Source: Jannaschia seohaensis (lineage in GTDB: Bacteria > Pseudomonadota > Alphaproteobacteria > Rhodobacterales > Rhodobacteraceae). Taken from it: a stretch of 64,000 bases of DNA. The notes beneath the pieces were generated by a model, which had not been told where the DNA came from, did not search any database, and worked only from the letters and a program-made list of their open reading frames with translations. The stretch is from positions 62,001 through 126,000 of the forward strand of contig NZ_UETC01000010.1 in assembly GCF_900116765.1 (NCBI RefSeq), read 5' to 3'. A program made the translations under genes and the position numbers. This document shows positions 1-8,634 of the stretch, one piece after another; within the stretch, counting starts at the first letter, position 1, and each line of letters opens with the position of its first letter.

Positions 1-1273
1 CGGTCGGGAGGAAATAGCCGGCCACCCGGTCGGCCAGCGCCTGGATTGGCGCGCGCGACCGCTGCGCCTGCGCCACCATCGACACGATGCGGCTGAGCAC
101 CGTATCGCTTCCCACCGCCTCGGCTGTCATCACGAAGGAGCCGGCCTTGTTCAGCGTGCCGCCGGTCACGGCATCGCCCGATGTCTTTTCGACCGGGACC
201 GGCTCCCCCGTGATCATGCTTTCGTCGACCGAGAATCGGCGCTCGGCGACGGTGCCATCAACGGGAGCGGCCTCTCCGGGCCGCACGCGCAGGCGGTCGC
301 CGGCTTTGACGGCCTCCAGAGGCACGTCTTCCTCGCCCGTCTCGGTCACGCGCCGCGCGGTCTTGGGCGCAAGGTCCATGAGCGCCCGGATCGCGTCGCC
401 GGTGCGGTCGCGGGCGGTGAGTTCCATGACCTGGCCGACCAGCACCAGGATCAGGATGACCGCCGAAGCCTAGAAATGGAGCGGCGGGCCGTGATGCCCC
501 TGCAATTCCGCCGGAAAGATGCCGGGCAGCAGCAGCGACACCAAGCTGAAGCCATAGGCGGCGCCGGTCCCGATCGCGATAAGGGTCCACATGTTGAGAT
601 TGCCGGTCACGATCGAGGTCCAGCCGCGCTTGAAGAACGGCTGGGCCACCCAGACCACGACCGGCGTGGCCAGCAGGAATTGCAGCCATCGCACCGTTGC
701 GCCCCCGAACCACTCGGCCCAGGGCTGGCCCATCATGCCGGCCATCTCCAGCAGCAGAACGGCAAGCGCCAGGGGGCCGCCGATCCAGAGCCGTCTGCGA
801 AAATCGACGAGCTCGGGGTTCGGGCCCGCATCGGCCGTTGGCAGCATCGGCTCCCGCGCCATGCCGCAGATCGGGAAGTCGCCCGGTCCCTCCTGCACGA
901 TCTCGGGATCCATCGGGCAAGTGTAGAGCGTCCCCTCGGGCATCGGTTCGGGCGCGGGCCGGTCGCCGAGATAGTCTTCGGGCGCAGCCTCGAACTTCTC
1001 CCGGCAGCGGCCAGAGCAGAAGTAGAACCGGTCGCCCGCATGCTTGGTCATATGGCGCGCGGTGGCGCGGGTGACGGTCATGCCGCAGACCGGGTCCTCC
1101 GCCTCAATATAAGCGCCTGGATCGGCGGCGAACTTCTCCCGGCAGCCGTCGCTACAGAAATGATAGAGATGGCCGCCATGGTCGAGGCGCGGCTTGCCGG
1201 CCTCTGGGTCGACGATCATACCGCAAACGGGGTCGCGGGTGATGACCTCGGCCTCTTGCGGTCTCTCGGGCAT
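1..1273 (-). pseudogene. copA: Copper-type P1B ATPase gene, interrupted by an in-frame TAG and cut by the window edge
   Basis: This is the amino-terminal part of a copper/silver-exporting P-type ATPase of the inner membrane. From the ATG at 1273 the frame gives two YHS metal-binding domains (about residues 14-50 and 60-98, each DPVCGM followed by FCS..C), a CPM-PEI type heavy-metal domain (about 115-140) and the first membrane helices. A TAG at 470-472 sits where relatives have Glu in the xxF-E-AxAVI stretch. The same frame continues open to base 1 without a shift, through MELTARD and the actuator TGEPVPVEK motif. The third metal domain is also altered: CPMDPEI instead of CPMHPEI, and GDFPICGM instead of GxCPxCGM. 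A start 9 bases upstream (GTG at 1282) is less likely than this ATG, which has GGAAGGG before it. The gene is either decaying, a readthrough gene, or carries one sequencing error. Confidence 0.82.
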
Positions 1274-1297
1274 GGGTATCACCCTTCCATCGGTAAG

Positions 1298-1328
1298 ATG
1301 GTAGGGCTTCGAGTTACTGGAAGGTCAA
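1298..1328 (-). promoter_or_regulatory. MerR/CueR-type promoter of the copper ATPase gene
   Basis: Read on the minus strand, TTGACC (1328-1323) and TACCAT (1303-1298) are separated by 19 bases. This overlong spacer is characteristic of promoters twisted open by MerR-family metal sensors. The spacer holds an imperfect dyad: left arm ACCTTCCAGT, right arm ACTCGAAGCC, where a perfect CueR/HmrR site would read ACTGGAAGGT. The ATPase start codon lies 25 bases downstream. No cueR-like gene lies beside it, so the regulator must be encoded elsewhere. Confidence 0.7.
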
Positions 1329-1803
1329 GGGTGTCTCGGCTCTCGGTCCAGCCGATCGGCGTCCTGTCCCTCGAACGGGCTTCAAGGCGGAAGCTTCGCG
1401 CTGCCCTCCGGCGACGTCAGGACCGGCAGCGGGCCACCCTGGACATCCGCTCCTTCGATTTCTGGGTGCCGAGTGATGTTAGCAACGGGCGCAATGCCGC
1501 CTGTCAAAGGGACGTGGACGCCTTGATCTGACGGCTAGCCCGACGTGACGCAACCGTCCGAGGGCAGCGAAAGATGGCCCGCGCCCGCCGGACCCGCCTG
1601 GGCTTGGCGGCTGGGCCGACCCGACTGCGGTGCGGAGCCTCAGGGACCGAAGACGCCCTGAGCGCCTGGGCAATCCTGGACGGGGTCAAGGCCCGGCCCT
1701 CCCTTTCTGGTGAAGCGATCCAGATGCCGTTTGCATCCGTCTGACACGAGCGGGTAAGGCCGGCAGACTAACCGGGCAGAATGCCCCTATTGCATTGGGA
1801 AAA
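1329..1803. other. Non-coding stretch before the beta-lactamase-like gene
   Basis: About 475 bases in which I see no convincing gene on either strand. The short open frames here have arginine/proline/serine-rich compositions typical of GC-rich shadow frames. A small hairpin (GGGCA, loop GAA, TGCCC) lies at 1776-1788, just upstream of the next gene. There is no recognisable insertion-sequence end or tRNA. Confidence 0.5.
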
Positions 1804-2634
1804 ATGACATTGAAAGCAGGACGACATATCCTCATCGCCGCTCTCTTGGTGATTTCGGCGCAGGCCGCGTTTGCGGAGACGCGCAGTCTCGATCCGGACG
1901 CCCTCAGCCCCGCTCTCGAAGGGCGAACCTCGGATTTCCTGGCGGTCGATCTTGGCGATGGCACGCGTTGCGAGCTTGCCGGGAGCGATCTGACGCGCCG
2001 CCACGCCCCGTGGTCGACGTTCAAGATTCCGAATTTCGTCAACGCGCTTGAGACGGGCGTGGCGTTGGGCCCGGACCATTGGCGGGACTGGGATCAGGAT
2101 CGTCGCCCGGCGGCCGCATACTGGCCCCGGGCCTGGCGCCAAGGTCAGACGCTTGCGGCCGCGTTTCAGCGATCGGCCGCGTGGTATTTCCAGGACGTGG
2201 CCCTGGATGTCGGCGAAGGCCGGTATCGGCAGATCCTCGAAGCCTGGGCGTATGGGAACGCCAACGCTCCCGATGGCGATGACGGCTTTTGGCTGGGCGG
2301 TCCGCTGACGGTCTCCGTCGAAGAGCAAGTGGCCTTCGTCGGTGCGCTTCTCTCTGGCGAGATCGACGTGGCCCCCGCAACGCTAGACGCCTTGTTCAGC
2401 GTCAGCGCGGATGGCGCGCTTGGGGCGCATGTGGTGCATGGAAAGACGGGCTCTGGACCGGTCGAGCCGGGCCGCTTCGATGGGGCGTTCGAGGGGTGGT
2501 ATGTGGGCTGGCTGGCGCGCCAGGGCGCGGCGCCGGTCGCGCTCGCGCACTATGTCCGGGCGCAGACCTTTTCAGATCTCCGGACCTTTCGGAGGGACCA
2601 CGCCCTCGTGCTCCTGGAGGCCTGTGGATTCTGA
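1804..2634 (+). CDS. Class D (OXA-type) beta-lactamase-like protein
   Basis: Predicted exported serine hydrolase of 276 residues, with a signal peptide ending near AAFA (residue 24). Class D landmarks are in the right order: STFK at 71-74 (acylated Ser and carbamylated Lys), a serine-triad position at 124-126, YGN at 150-152, the FWL tryptophan at 163 that shields the lysine carbamate, and KTG at 214-216 followed by the family's GWYVGW stretch. The second motif is SAA rather than the usual SxV. Family members hydrolyse penicillins, oxacillins and sometimes carbapenems in the periplasm, but activity cannot be read from sequence. The frame opens at a TTG (1795); I prefer the ATG at 1804, preceded by GGGA. 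It may be a true resistance enzyme or a domesticated relative. Confidence 0.85.
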   Translation: MTLKAGRHILIAALLVISAQAAFAETRSLDPDALSPALEGRTSDFLAVDLGDGTRCELAGSDLTRRHAPWSTFKIPNFVNALETGVALGPDHWRDWDQDRRPAAAYWPRAWRQGQTLAAAFQRSAAWYFQDVALDVGEGRYRQILEAWAYGNANAPDGDDGFWLGGPLTVSVEEQVAFVGALLSGEIDVAPATLDALFSVSADGALGAHVVHGKTGSGPVEPGRFDGAFEGWYVGWLARQGAAPVALAHYVRAQTFSDLRTFRRDHALVLLEACGF

Positions 2635-2730
2635 CGCGATCCGTGCCCTTGGCCGGGCTGCCCCTGATATCCGCCTGGAAAGGCGGTTGTCGGAAGCTCG
2701 GCCAACCTATCCTCGGATGGCCCTTGGTAA

Positions 2731-2768
2731 GATCATGTGGCCTTGCATATGGGATCATATGACCTTAC
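2731..2768 (+). repeat. Two 16-base direct repeats upstream of the antitoxin gene (candidate operator)
   Basis: GATCATGTGGCCTTGC (2731-2746) and GATCATATGACCTTAC (2753-2768) match at 13 of 16 positions. Their starts are 22 bases apart, close to two helical turns. The stretch also contains CATATG twice (2746-2751 and 2756-2761), forming an inverted repeat around GGAT. Antitoxins usually autoregulate, and this sits 34 bases before the antitoxin start, so it is the likely binding site. Confidence 0.5.
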
Positions 2769-2801
2769 TGTGACCTCTGATCCACGAAGGAGCGACAAGC
2801 C

Positions 2802-3191
2802 ATGGAAAGCCCCGTCCTGGACCGTGCCGCACCGGACCGGCAGGGGGTTGCCCTGAAGGCCTTCGCGCGGATCGTGGGGGCATGGTCGCTCACCCTGCGG
2901 GAAGCGGCCGCGCTTGCGGACATGTCGGAATCCACCTGGAAGCGCGCGAAGAAGCCCGGTTTCTCGGGGGATCTGACGCGGGATCAGATGCTGCGTCTGA
3001 GCGCGCTCATCGGCCTCTACAAGTCGCTCGAACTCTATTTTGACGCGCCGATCTCGCGGGACTGGGTGAAACTACCCAACCAGGGCCCCGAGTTCGACGG
3101 CGCGCGCCCGGTGGACGCGATGATCGAAGGCGGCTTGCCGAAGATCCTTCGTGTGCGGGCCTATGTGGATGCGCTCAGGGGCGGCGTGTGA
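2802..3191 (+). CDS. Xre/MbcA/ParS-type antitoxin
   Basis: Predicted 129-residue antitoxin of a type II toxin-antitoxin pair. The N-terminal two thirds form the Xre-like helix-turn-helix region, with the helix pair around LREAAALADMSESTWKRAKK (residues 33-52). The C-terminus has the MbcA/ParS/Xre toxin-binding signature: FDGARPVDAMIEGG followed by the hydrophobic helix up to YVDALRGG. It should bind and block the RES toxin encoded next and repress the shared promoter. Its ATG is preceded by GAAGGAG, and its TGA overlaps the toxin's GTG (GTGA), which implies translational coupling. The pairing with a RES partner is the standard arrangement of this family. Confidence 0.9.
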   Translation: MESPVLDRAAPDRQGVALKAFARIVGAWSLTLREAAALADMSESTWKRAKKPGFSGDLTRDQMLRLSALIGLYKSLELYFDAPISRDWVKLPNQGPEFDGARPVDAMIEGGLPKILRVRAYVDALRGGV

Positions 3192-3877
3192 GGACCAGGT
3201 CGGTCAATGACCGTGCCCTTGTCCGGCTGATCTCCGAGGCCCACCACAAGCCTCCGGTGCTGAGGGGCCTCGTCGACAGCGACGAAGAGGCGGAGATCCT
3301 CGCCGAGATCGAAGGGGAAACCAGCGCGCGCCTGATCGCCGAGGCTCAGGGCAGCCCCGCGTTGGATCGCCGGGAACTGGCCTTCGCCCGGCGATCCCAT
3401 GACCTGAGCCTCTACGGGCAGAGCCATATCAACGCCGCCTTCAGCTACACGCGGCCCTCGGGAAACCGGTTCAACACCGGCGCGCGCGGCGCGTGGTATT
3501 GCGCCTGGGGCATGCTGACCAGCGCGCAAGAGGTCGGATTTCATCGGACCCGCGAGCTGGGCTTCATCGGCCGCTACGAGGATGAGGCGCGCTACGTCGA
3601 GCTGCTGGCCGACTTTATCGGCGATTTCCCGGACCTGCGGGGCGCGGCGCATCCCGCGCTCGACCCGGACCCCGCGCGGGGCTACCCGGCCGGACAGCGC
3701 CTTGCCGCGGATTTGAGGGCCGAGGGGCATCGCGGGCTGGTTTACCCATCCGTGCGCCATCCGGGCGGGCGGTGCTTCGTCGCCTTCGATCCAGGGATCA
3801 TCCAGAATGTTCGCCCGGGCGCGCGGTGGAAGCTCGTCTGGCGCGGGGCGCCCGACTTCACGATCGAGGGGCTGTGA
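3188..3877 (+). CDS. RES-domain toxin (NAD-degrading type)
   Basis: Predicted 229-residue toxin of the RES family, named for conserved Arg, Glu and Ser. Family members studied (for example MbcT and Res) deplete NAD+ in the cytoplasm by glycohydrolase or phosphorylase activity. The Arg is seen in SGNRFNTG (about residue 95), the Glu in AQEVGFHRT (about 118) and the Ser in VYPSVRHPGGRC (about 184). The start is a GTG that overlaps the antitoxin stop. The first 70 residues are a helical extension before the RES core. The pair lies beside a beta-lactamase-like gene and a broken copper pump, which suggests an accessory island edge. Confidence 0.9.
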   Translation: MRTRSVNDRALVRLISEAHHKPPVLRGLVDSDEEAEILAEIEGETSARLIAEAQGSPALDRRELAFARRSHDLSLYGQSHINAAFSYTRPSGNRFNTGARGAWYCAWGMLTSAQEVGFHRTRELGFIGRYEDEARYVELLADFIGDFPDLRGAAHPALDPDPARGYPAGQRLAADLRAEGHRGLVYPSVRHPGGRCFVAFDPGIIQNVRPGARWKLVWRGAPDFTIEGL

Positions 3878-4158
3878 CGGCGGTCGTTGCCGTCCTGCTG
3901 AGCATCGGGCATCAAGCGATCCGCTACTCAGGGGCGAGGTGGCCGCGTCCCTCCTCTCCCGGCGCGCGCTTGAGCCGGGACGGCGGGGCGGTTTTGTTGC
4001 CGCACGGATATCGGGTATAGGATGGCTGGCGAGGGTGGCCATTTCGGCGCGCGGCTCATATGTGCCAGCACGCGGCTTTAAGGGGTGATCTCTGAAGATT
4101 TCGGCGCGCGTTCCAGCGTCGCAGCCCCCCGCCGCCAGCAATTTGAAGATACGCAAGA

Positions 4159-5148
4159 ATGGATATCAGCCAAAACGCTCGACTGTCTGTGGCCCCGATG
4201 ATGGACTGGACCGACCGGCATTGCCGCGCGTTCCATCGCGTGCTCTCGGCGCAGGCGCTGCTTTACACCGAGATGGTGACAAGCGCGGCGCTGGTCCGCG
4301 GCGGCGCCGCGCGGCTGCTGGATTACGGCGAAGCGGAGCACCCCGTGGCGCTGCAACTCGGTGGCTCGGATCCGGGCGAGTTGGCGGAGGCGACCGCGAT
4401 GGCCGTCGCGCGGGGCTATGACGAGGTGAACCTCAATGTCGGCTGCCCCTCGGACCGGGTGCAGTCGGGCTGCTTCGGCGCGGTCCTGATGGAGCGGCCG
4501 GGACTGGTGGCGGAGTGTCTCCGGGCGATGGGCGACGCGGCCGGCCCCGTGCCCGTCACCGTCAAGTGCCGCATCGGCGTCGACGACCAAGATCCGGAGA
4601 CCGTGCTGCCCGATTTCGTCGCACGCGTCGCCGACGCGGGGGTCACGCGCCTGACGATCCATGCGCGCAAGGCTTGGTTGCAGGGCCTTTCGCCCAAGCA
4701 GAACCGGGAGGTGCCGCCGCTCGATTACAGTCTCGTGCATCGGATCAAGGCGCGCTTTCCGGAGATGCACCTGTCGATCAATGGCGGGATCGCGACCCTG
4801 GATGCGGCGATGGAACAGCTCGACGTGATGGACGGCGTTATGGTGGGGCGGGCCGCCTATCACGATCCCGCCGCGATCCTGCTCCGGGCGGATTCTCGGA
4901 TCTTCGGCGCGGTGGATCCCTGCGCCTCCCGCGTGGAGGCAGTGATGCGGATGGTGCCCCATATCGAGGCACATCTGGCGGAGGGCGGCAAGCTGGGTCA
5001 GGTCACGCGGCACATGCTGGGCCTGTTCTCGGGCCTGCCCGGGGCGCGCGGATGGCGCCGGACGCTCTCGGAAGGCGCGACGCGGCCCGGTGCGGGTCTC
5101 GACGTGCTCTATGCCGCGTTGGAGCAGGTGACGGAGCGCGCGGCCTAG
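4159..5148 (+). CDS. dusA: tRNA-dihydrouridine synthase A
   Basis: FMN-dependent enzyme reducing uridines 20/20a in the tRNA D-loop, cytoplasmic, 329 residues. It shows the Dus TIM-barrel opening VAPMMDWTDRH, the active-site GCPSDRVQSGCFGA stretch and the DusA-specific block RKAWLQGLSPKQNREVPPLDY. GRAAYHDP near residue 235 is the phosphate-binding end of the barrel. It stands alone downstream of a 280-base gap that holds no gene. Its 3' end overlaps by four bases the end of a convergent DUF1289 gene. A second, different synthase (dusB) lies at 37742. Confidence 0.95.
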   Translation: MDISQNARLSVAPMMDWTDRHCRAFHRVLSAQALLYTEMVTSAALVRGGAARLLDYGEAEHPVALQLGGSDPGELAEATAMAVARGYDEVNLNVGCPSDRVQSGCFGAVLMERPGLVAECLRAMGDAAGPVPVTVKCRIGVDDQDPETVLPDFVARVADAGVTRLTIHARKAWLQGLSPKQNREVPPLDYSLVHRIKARFPEMHLSINGGIATLDAAMEQLDVMDGVMVGRAAYHDPAAILLRADSRIFGAVDPCASRVEAVMRMVPHIEAHLAEGGKLGQVTRHMLGLFSGLPGARGWRRTLSEGATRPGAGLDVLYAALEQVTERAA

Positions 5149-5378
5149 CCTTGCCGGAGGCGAGCGGCGCGTCCGCCGCGACGCACGCGGTGGCGGGCTT
5201 CGCGGGCGGGCAACTCCGCCATGATCGCGCGCCGCGTCTCGGGCGTCATCCGGGACCAGGCGGTGATCTCGTCGATCGAGCGCAGGCAGCCGGTGCAGAG
5301 CCGCGTCTCGGGATGAACAACGCAGATCTTCACACAGGGGCTCTCGATCTCGGCCCGGCTCCAGATTTCGTCGCTCAC
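5145..5378 (-). CDS. DUF1289 family small cysteine-rich protein
   Basis: Predicted 77-residue cytoplasmic protein. The DUF1289 core is visible as [22 protein letters not shown] (residues 13-34), with four cysteines in a C-x3-C ... C-x2-C pattern suggesting a metal or iron-sulfur site, followed by an arginine-rich tail. Function is unknown; these proteins are common in Proteobacteria beside housekeeping genes. Its ATG overlaps the stop of ruvX by four bases, so it is the last gene of the ccmI-ruvX-DUF1289 operon. A related but divergent four-Cys protein is encoded at 47852. Confidence 0.85.
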   Translation of the reverse strand: MSDEIWSRAEIESPCVKICVVHPETRLCTGCLRSIDEITAWSRMTPETRRAIMAELPAREARHRVRRGGRAARLRQG

Positions 5379-5851
5379 GACGTGCTCCTCAGATGGTTCA
5401 GGCGGTCCAGGACGCCTTGCAGGATGTAGCCGGCGGCGACGTGGTCGATGACCTCGGCCCGGCGTTTGCGGGAAGTGTCGGCGGCCAGCAGCGCGCGCTC
5501 GGCCGCGACCGTCGAGAGGCGCTCATCCCAGAAGACGAGCGGCGTGTCGATACGGCGCGCGAGATTGCGCGCGAAGGCGCGTGAGGCCTGGACCCGTGGC
5601 CCTTCGCTCCCGTCCATGTTGAGCGGCAGGCCCAGTACGATCCCGGTCACGGAGCGCTTCTCCAGGATCTCCTCCAGCGCGACCGCATCGGCGGTGAACT
5701 TCGTGCGCCGGATCGTTGTGAGCGGCGTCGCGACCGAACGCAGCCCGTCCGAGACGGCGACGCCGATCGTCTTGGTCCCCAGATCCAGCCCGGCCAGCGC
5801 ACCGACCGGGGGCAGGGCGGCGGCAAAGGCCTCCACGCTGTCGCAGATCAC
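5375..5851 (-). CDS. ruvX: YqgF/RuvX family putative Holliday junction resolvase / rRNA-processing nuclease
   Basis: 158-residue RNase H-fold protein. The first acidic motif is [14 protein letters not shown] (about residues 22-35), the middle one is [12 protein letters not shown], and the closing acidic residue is in [12 protein letters not shown]. Members are annotated as Holliday junction resolvases, and in E. coli YqgF is linked to 16S rRNA 5' maturation. The gene sits between ccmI and a DUF1289 gene with four-base overlaps on both sides, so it is translated as part of one operon. Confidence 0.92.
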   Translation of the reverse strand: MICDSVEAFAAALPPVGALAGLDLGTKTIGVAVSDGLRSVATPLTTIRRTKFTADAVALEEILEKRSVTGIVLGLPLNMDGSEGPRVQASRAFARNLARRIDTPLVFWDERLSTVAAERALLAADTSRKRRAEVIDHVAAGYILQGVLDRLNHLRSTS

Positions 5852-7047
5852 GGGGTGAAGCCCGCCCGGTCGGCGGCCTGCGCGAGCATGTCCAGGGCGC
5901 CTTGGTTGCCCTCGAAGACCAGAATGGCCTCGTTATAGACCGCAACCGCGGCATTGAGGTTGCCCGAGACGCCATAGGCGGTGATCAGGCGCGCCCAGTC
6001 TTCGACCGGCCCCCCATCGGAGGCAAGGCGCGCCGCAAGGCCGGAAATCATGCCCTCGATCATTTGGACGCGCTCTTCCATCGTCATCTCGCCGGCCGCC
6101 TCGATATCTTCGGCACTGGGGCCGCGCGGACGGGGGAGTTGGTCAAGAGGGGTCGGATCGCCCGCCGCCTGGGAGATCGCTTCGATCCGTGCGTAGATGA
6201 CCGGCAGCCAGGGCGCGTCGGGCGTGCTGTCGGCCACCAGGCGGCGCCAGACCGGCCAGGCCAGATCCGGCCGGCCGCCCTGCGCATACATGCTGCCCAG
6301 ATAGAACCGGGCCAGTCCATGGGAGCTGTCCCGGGTGAGCGCCGCCTCTAGGGCCCGCTCGGCCTCGGGCGAAACATAGCCTCCCGCCGCCAGGATCATC
6401 AGTTCGGCGAGCGATGCGTAGTCGTTGGCCGTCGCTTCGTCGCCGAGGATCTCGATCACCCGCGTCTGGGCGCGCCACGCCGCCTCCATGTCGCCCAACC
6501 CCGCCTCGGTCTGGGCGGCCAGCCGCCAGCCGCGCAGATCGTCCGGCCGCTCCTTGAGCACGTCACGCAATTGCTGCGCCATCGCGGTGACGTCCGGGCG
6601 GGAGGTGTCGATCTGGTTGGGAACCTCTGCCTCCGCCGCGGCCTGGCCGGCCCGGGCGGCGCGGTTCTCCTCGATGGCGCTGATCCGGGTCTGGAGCGGC
6701 ATGTCGCCATAGCCCGGCGCGCCGATCGTCAGATAAGTCGCCAGCGTCACCGCCACGACCAGCACGACGGCGAGGCCCGCGCCGATCCAGCCATTGCCGT
6801 GAAAACCGGCCGTCGCCGCCTGCGCCGCCTTGTCCGCGGCCAGCAGACGCCGTGCCACCTCGGCGCGGGCGGCCTCGGCCTCGGCCTCGGTCAACGTGCC
6901 GCGCGCCCGGTCCCGGTCCAGCTCCGCAAGCTGGTCGCGATAGACTTCGACATCCGGTGCGGCCACTTCCGGCGGTGTGCGGAATGCCGCGATCACGATA
7001 GCGGTGCAGCCGGCCGTCAGGGCGATGGCCGCGATCCAAAATAGCAT
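5848..7047 (-). CDS. ccmI: Cytochrome c maturation protein CcmI
   Basis: 399-residue membrane protein of system I cytochrome c biogenesis. It chaperones apocytochrome c to the CcmF/H heme ligation complex on the periplasmic side. The N-terminus [14 protein letters not shown] is the first membrane helix. A cytoplasmic leucine-zipper-like loop ([14 protein letters not shown]...AEAEAAR) follows, then a second helix (about residues 98-118) and a long TPR-type periplasmic domain. I chose the ATG at 7047, preceded by GGAGGGG, over an upstream in-frame start because the helix must be N-terminal. It heads the ccmI-ruvX-DUF1289 operon and is divergent from soxB. The other ccm genes are not in the window. 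Confidence 0.93.
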   Translation of the reverse strand: MLFWIAAIALTAGCTAIVIAAFRTPPEVAAPDVEVYRDQLAELDRDRARGTLTEAEAEAARAEVARRLLAADKAAQAATAGFHGNGWIGAGLAVVLVVAVTLATYLTIGAPGYGDMPLQTRISAIEENRAARAGQAAAEAEVPNQIDTSRPDVTAMAQQLRDVLKERPDDLRGWRLAAQTEAGLGDMEAAWRAQTRVIEILGDEATANDYASLAELMILAAGGYVSPEAERALEAALTRDSSHGLARFYLGSMYAQGGRPDLAWPVWRRLVADSTPDAPWLPVIYARIEAISQAAGDPTPLDQLPRPRGPSAEDIEAAGEMTMEERVQMIEGMISGLAARLASDGGPVEDWARLITAYGVSGNLNAAVAVYNEAILVFEGNQGALDMLAQAADRAGFTP

Positions 7048-7232
7048 GAGACCCCTCCGTTTCGCGCCGGACCCTAGACTGGGCGGAAGATGGCCGAAAG
7101 GCCGGATGACGCGCCTGTGAGGCAGGAAGCGACGCCATGTCGCAAAGCGCATCGGGAGTGCCGCTTGAACCCGCTCCAACCGTGGTGTCCAGAGGTTAGG
7201 CCGGGGCAGGGGACCCCTCTGACAGGACGACC

Positions 7233-8477
7233 ATGAGACGCTTCTCCGCATTCGCCATCGCGCGCGAGGCCCTGCGCTATCACCAGGGTTGGGGCCGCAC
7301 CTGGGCCAAGCGCCCGCCCAAGCCCCGCTACGATGTCGTCATCGTCGGCGCGGGCGGGCATGGGCTGGCGACCGCCTATTACCTGGGCAAGAATTTCGGG
7401 ATCACGAATGTTGCGATCCTCGAAAAGGGTTGGCTGGGCGGCGGCAATACGGGCCGCAACACCACGATCATCCGCTCGAACTATCTTCAGGACCCGTCGG
7501 CCGCGATCTACGAAAAGTCGCGCAGCCTCTATGAGACGCTGAGCCAGGACTTGAACTACAACCTGATGTTTAGCCCCCGCGGCGTCATCATGCTGGCGCA
7601 GACCCATCACGAAGTCCGGGGCTACAAGCGCACGGCCCATGCCAATTCGCTCCAAGGCGTTGAGACGGAATGGATCGGCCCCGCCCGCGTCAAGCAGCTC
7701 TGCCCGATCATGAACATCAATGGGCCGCGCTATCCGGTGCTGGGCGGCCTCTGGCAGGCGCGGGGCGGCACGGCGCGGCACGATGCCGTGGCCTGGGGGC
7801 TGGCGCGGGCCTGCACCGACATGGGCATGGACATCATCCAGAAATGCGAGGTGACCGGCATCCGGCGCGAGGGCAGCAAGGTTGCCGGCGTCGACACAAC
7901 CCAGGGCCCCATCGACTGCGACAAGCTGGGCGTGGTCGTCGCGGGCCACTCGGGCGTGCTGGCCGAGATGGCGGGCTTCCGGTTGCCGCTCGAGTCGGTG
8001 GCGCTCCAGGCCCTCGTGAGCGAGCCGATCAAGCCCTGCATGGACGTGGTCGTGATGGCCAACACCGTCCACGGCTACATGAGCCAGTCCGACAAGGGCG
8101 AGATGGTGATCGGCGGCGGCACGGACGGTTTCAACAACTACACCCAGCGCGGCAGCTTCCATCACATCGAGGAGACGGTCCGCGCCCTCTGCGAGACCTT
8201 CCCCATCGTCTCTAGGCTCAAGATGCTGCGCCAATGGGGCGGGATCGTCGACGTGACCGGCGACCGCTCCCCGATCATGTCCAAGACGCCGGTCGAGGGC
8301 ATGTTCATCAATTGCGGCTGGGGCACCGGGGGGTTCAAGGCGATCCCGGGCTCCGGCTGGGGCATGGCGGAACTGATGGCCAAGGGACACTCGCCTCTGA
8401 CCGATTCGTTCGGGATGGAGCGCTTCCGGGAAGGCCGGTTCATCGACGAAAGCGTTGCCGCGGGGGTGGCACACTGA
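7233..8477 (+). CDS. soxB: Sarcosine oxidase beta subunit (heterotetrameric)
   Basis: 414-residue catalytic subunit of the four-subunit sarcosine oxidase, which demethylates sarcosine to glycine, H2O2 and 5,10-methylene-tetrahydrofolate. The FAD-binding dinucleotide loop VIVGAGGHGLATAYYLG is at residues 36-52. His183 in GGTARHDAVAW corresponds to the histidine to which FMN is covalently bound in characterised enzymes. The substrate-side motifs GGGTDGFNNYTQ and INCGWGTGGFKAIPGSG are present. It is first in the soxBDAG order. This soxB is unrelated to the thiosulfate-oxidation gene of the same name. Confidence 0.95.
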   Translation: MRRFSAFAIAREALRYHQGWGRTWAKRPPKPRYDVVIVGAGGHGLATAYYLGKNFGITNVAILEKGWLGGGNTGRNTTIIRSNYLQDPSAAIYEKSRSLYETLSQDLNYNLMFSPRGVIMLAQTHHEVRGYKRTAHANSLQGVETEWIGPARVKQLCPIMNINGPRYPVLGGLWQARGGTARHDAVAWGLARACTDMGMDIIQKCEVTGIRREGSKVAGVDTTQGPIDCDKLGVVVAGHSGVLAEMAGFRLPLESVALQALVSEPIKPCMDVVVMANTVHGYMSQSDKGEMVIGGGTDGFNNYTQRGSFHHIEETVRALCETFPIVSRLKMLRQWGGIVDVTGDRSPIMSKTPVEGMFINCGWGTGGFKAIPGSGWGMAELMAKGHSPLTDSFGMERFREGRFIDESVAAGVAH

Positions 8478-8596
8478 TGACGCATGAAAGACAGGCATCG
8501 GCGGTTTTTCGCCGCCTCTTCCTGGGGCGCGCCGCGCGTTTGACAAGAAAGTCCCTTTATTTCGGGGGGTCTCACGCGATTGGGAATGCGATAGAA

Positions 8597-8634
8597 TTGT
8601 TTCGTGATCGAAACGTAACATTTATAGCATCATG
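8597..8634 (+). promoter_or_regulatory. AT-rich promoter-like site with a perfect palindrome inside the sarcosine oxidase operon
   Basis: TTGTTT (8597-8602) and TTTATA (8621-8626) form a plausible -35/-10 pair 18 bases apart. A perfect inverted repeat, GTTTCG (8599-8604), TGAT, CGAAAC (8609-8614), overlaps the -35 box, a normal position for a repressor site. The stretch is clearly more AT-rich than its surroundings. The predicted start point (about 8633) coincides with the ATG of the 60-codon ORF at 8632, so the message could be leaderless. Upstream, at 8493-8516, a hairpin (CGGCG, GTTTTT, CGCCG) follows soxB. Confidence 0.45.

Noticed and set aside
476-1531. A 351-codon plus-strand frame opposite the copper ATPase
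   Set aside because: It mirrors the YHS domains on the other strand and has no domain or ribosome site of its own.
8540-8545. A perfect TTGACA box between soxB and soxD
   Set aside because: No -10-like hexamer lies 15-19 bases downstream (the sequence there is G-rich), so I did not call it a promoter.
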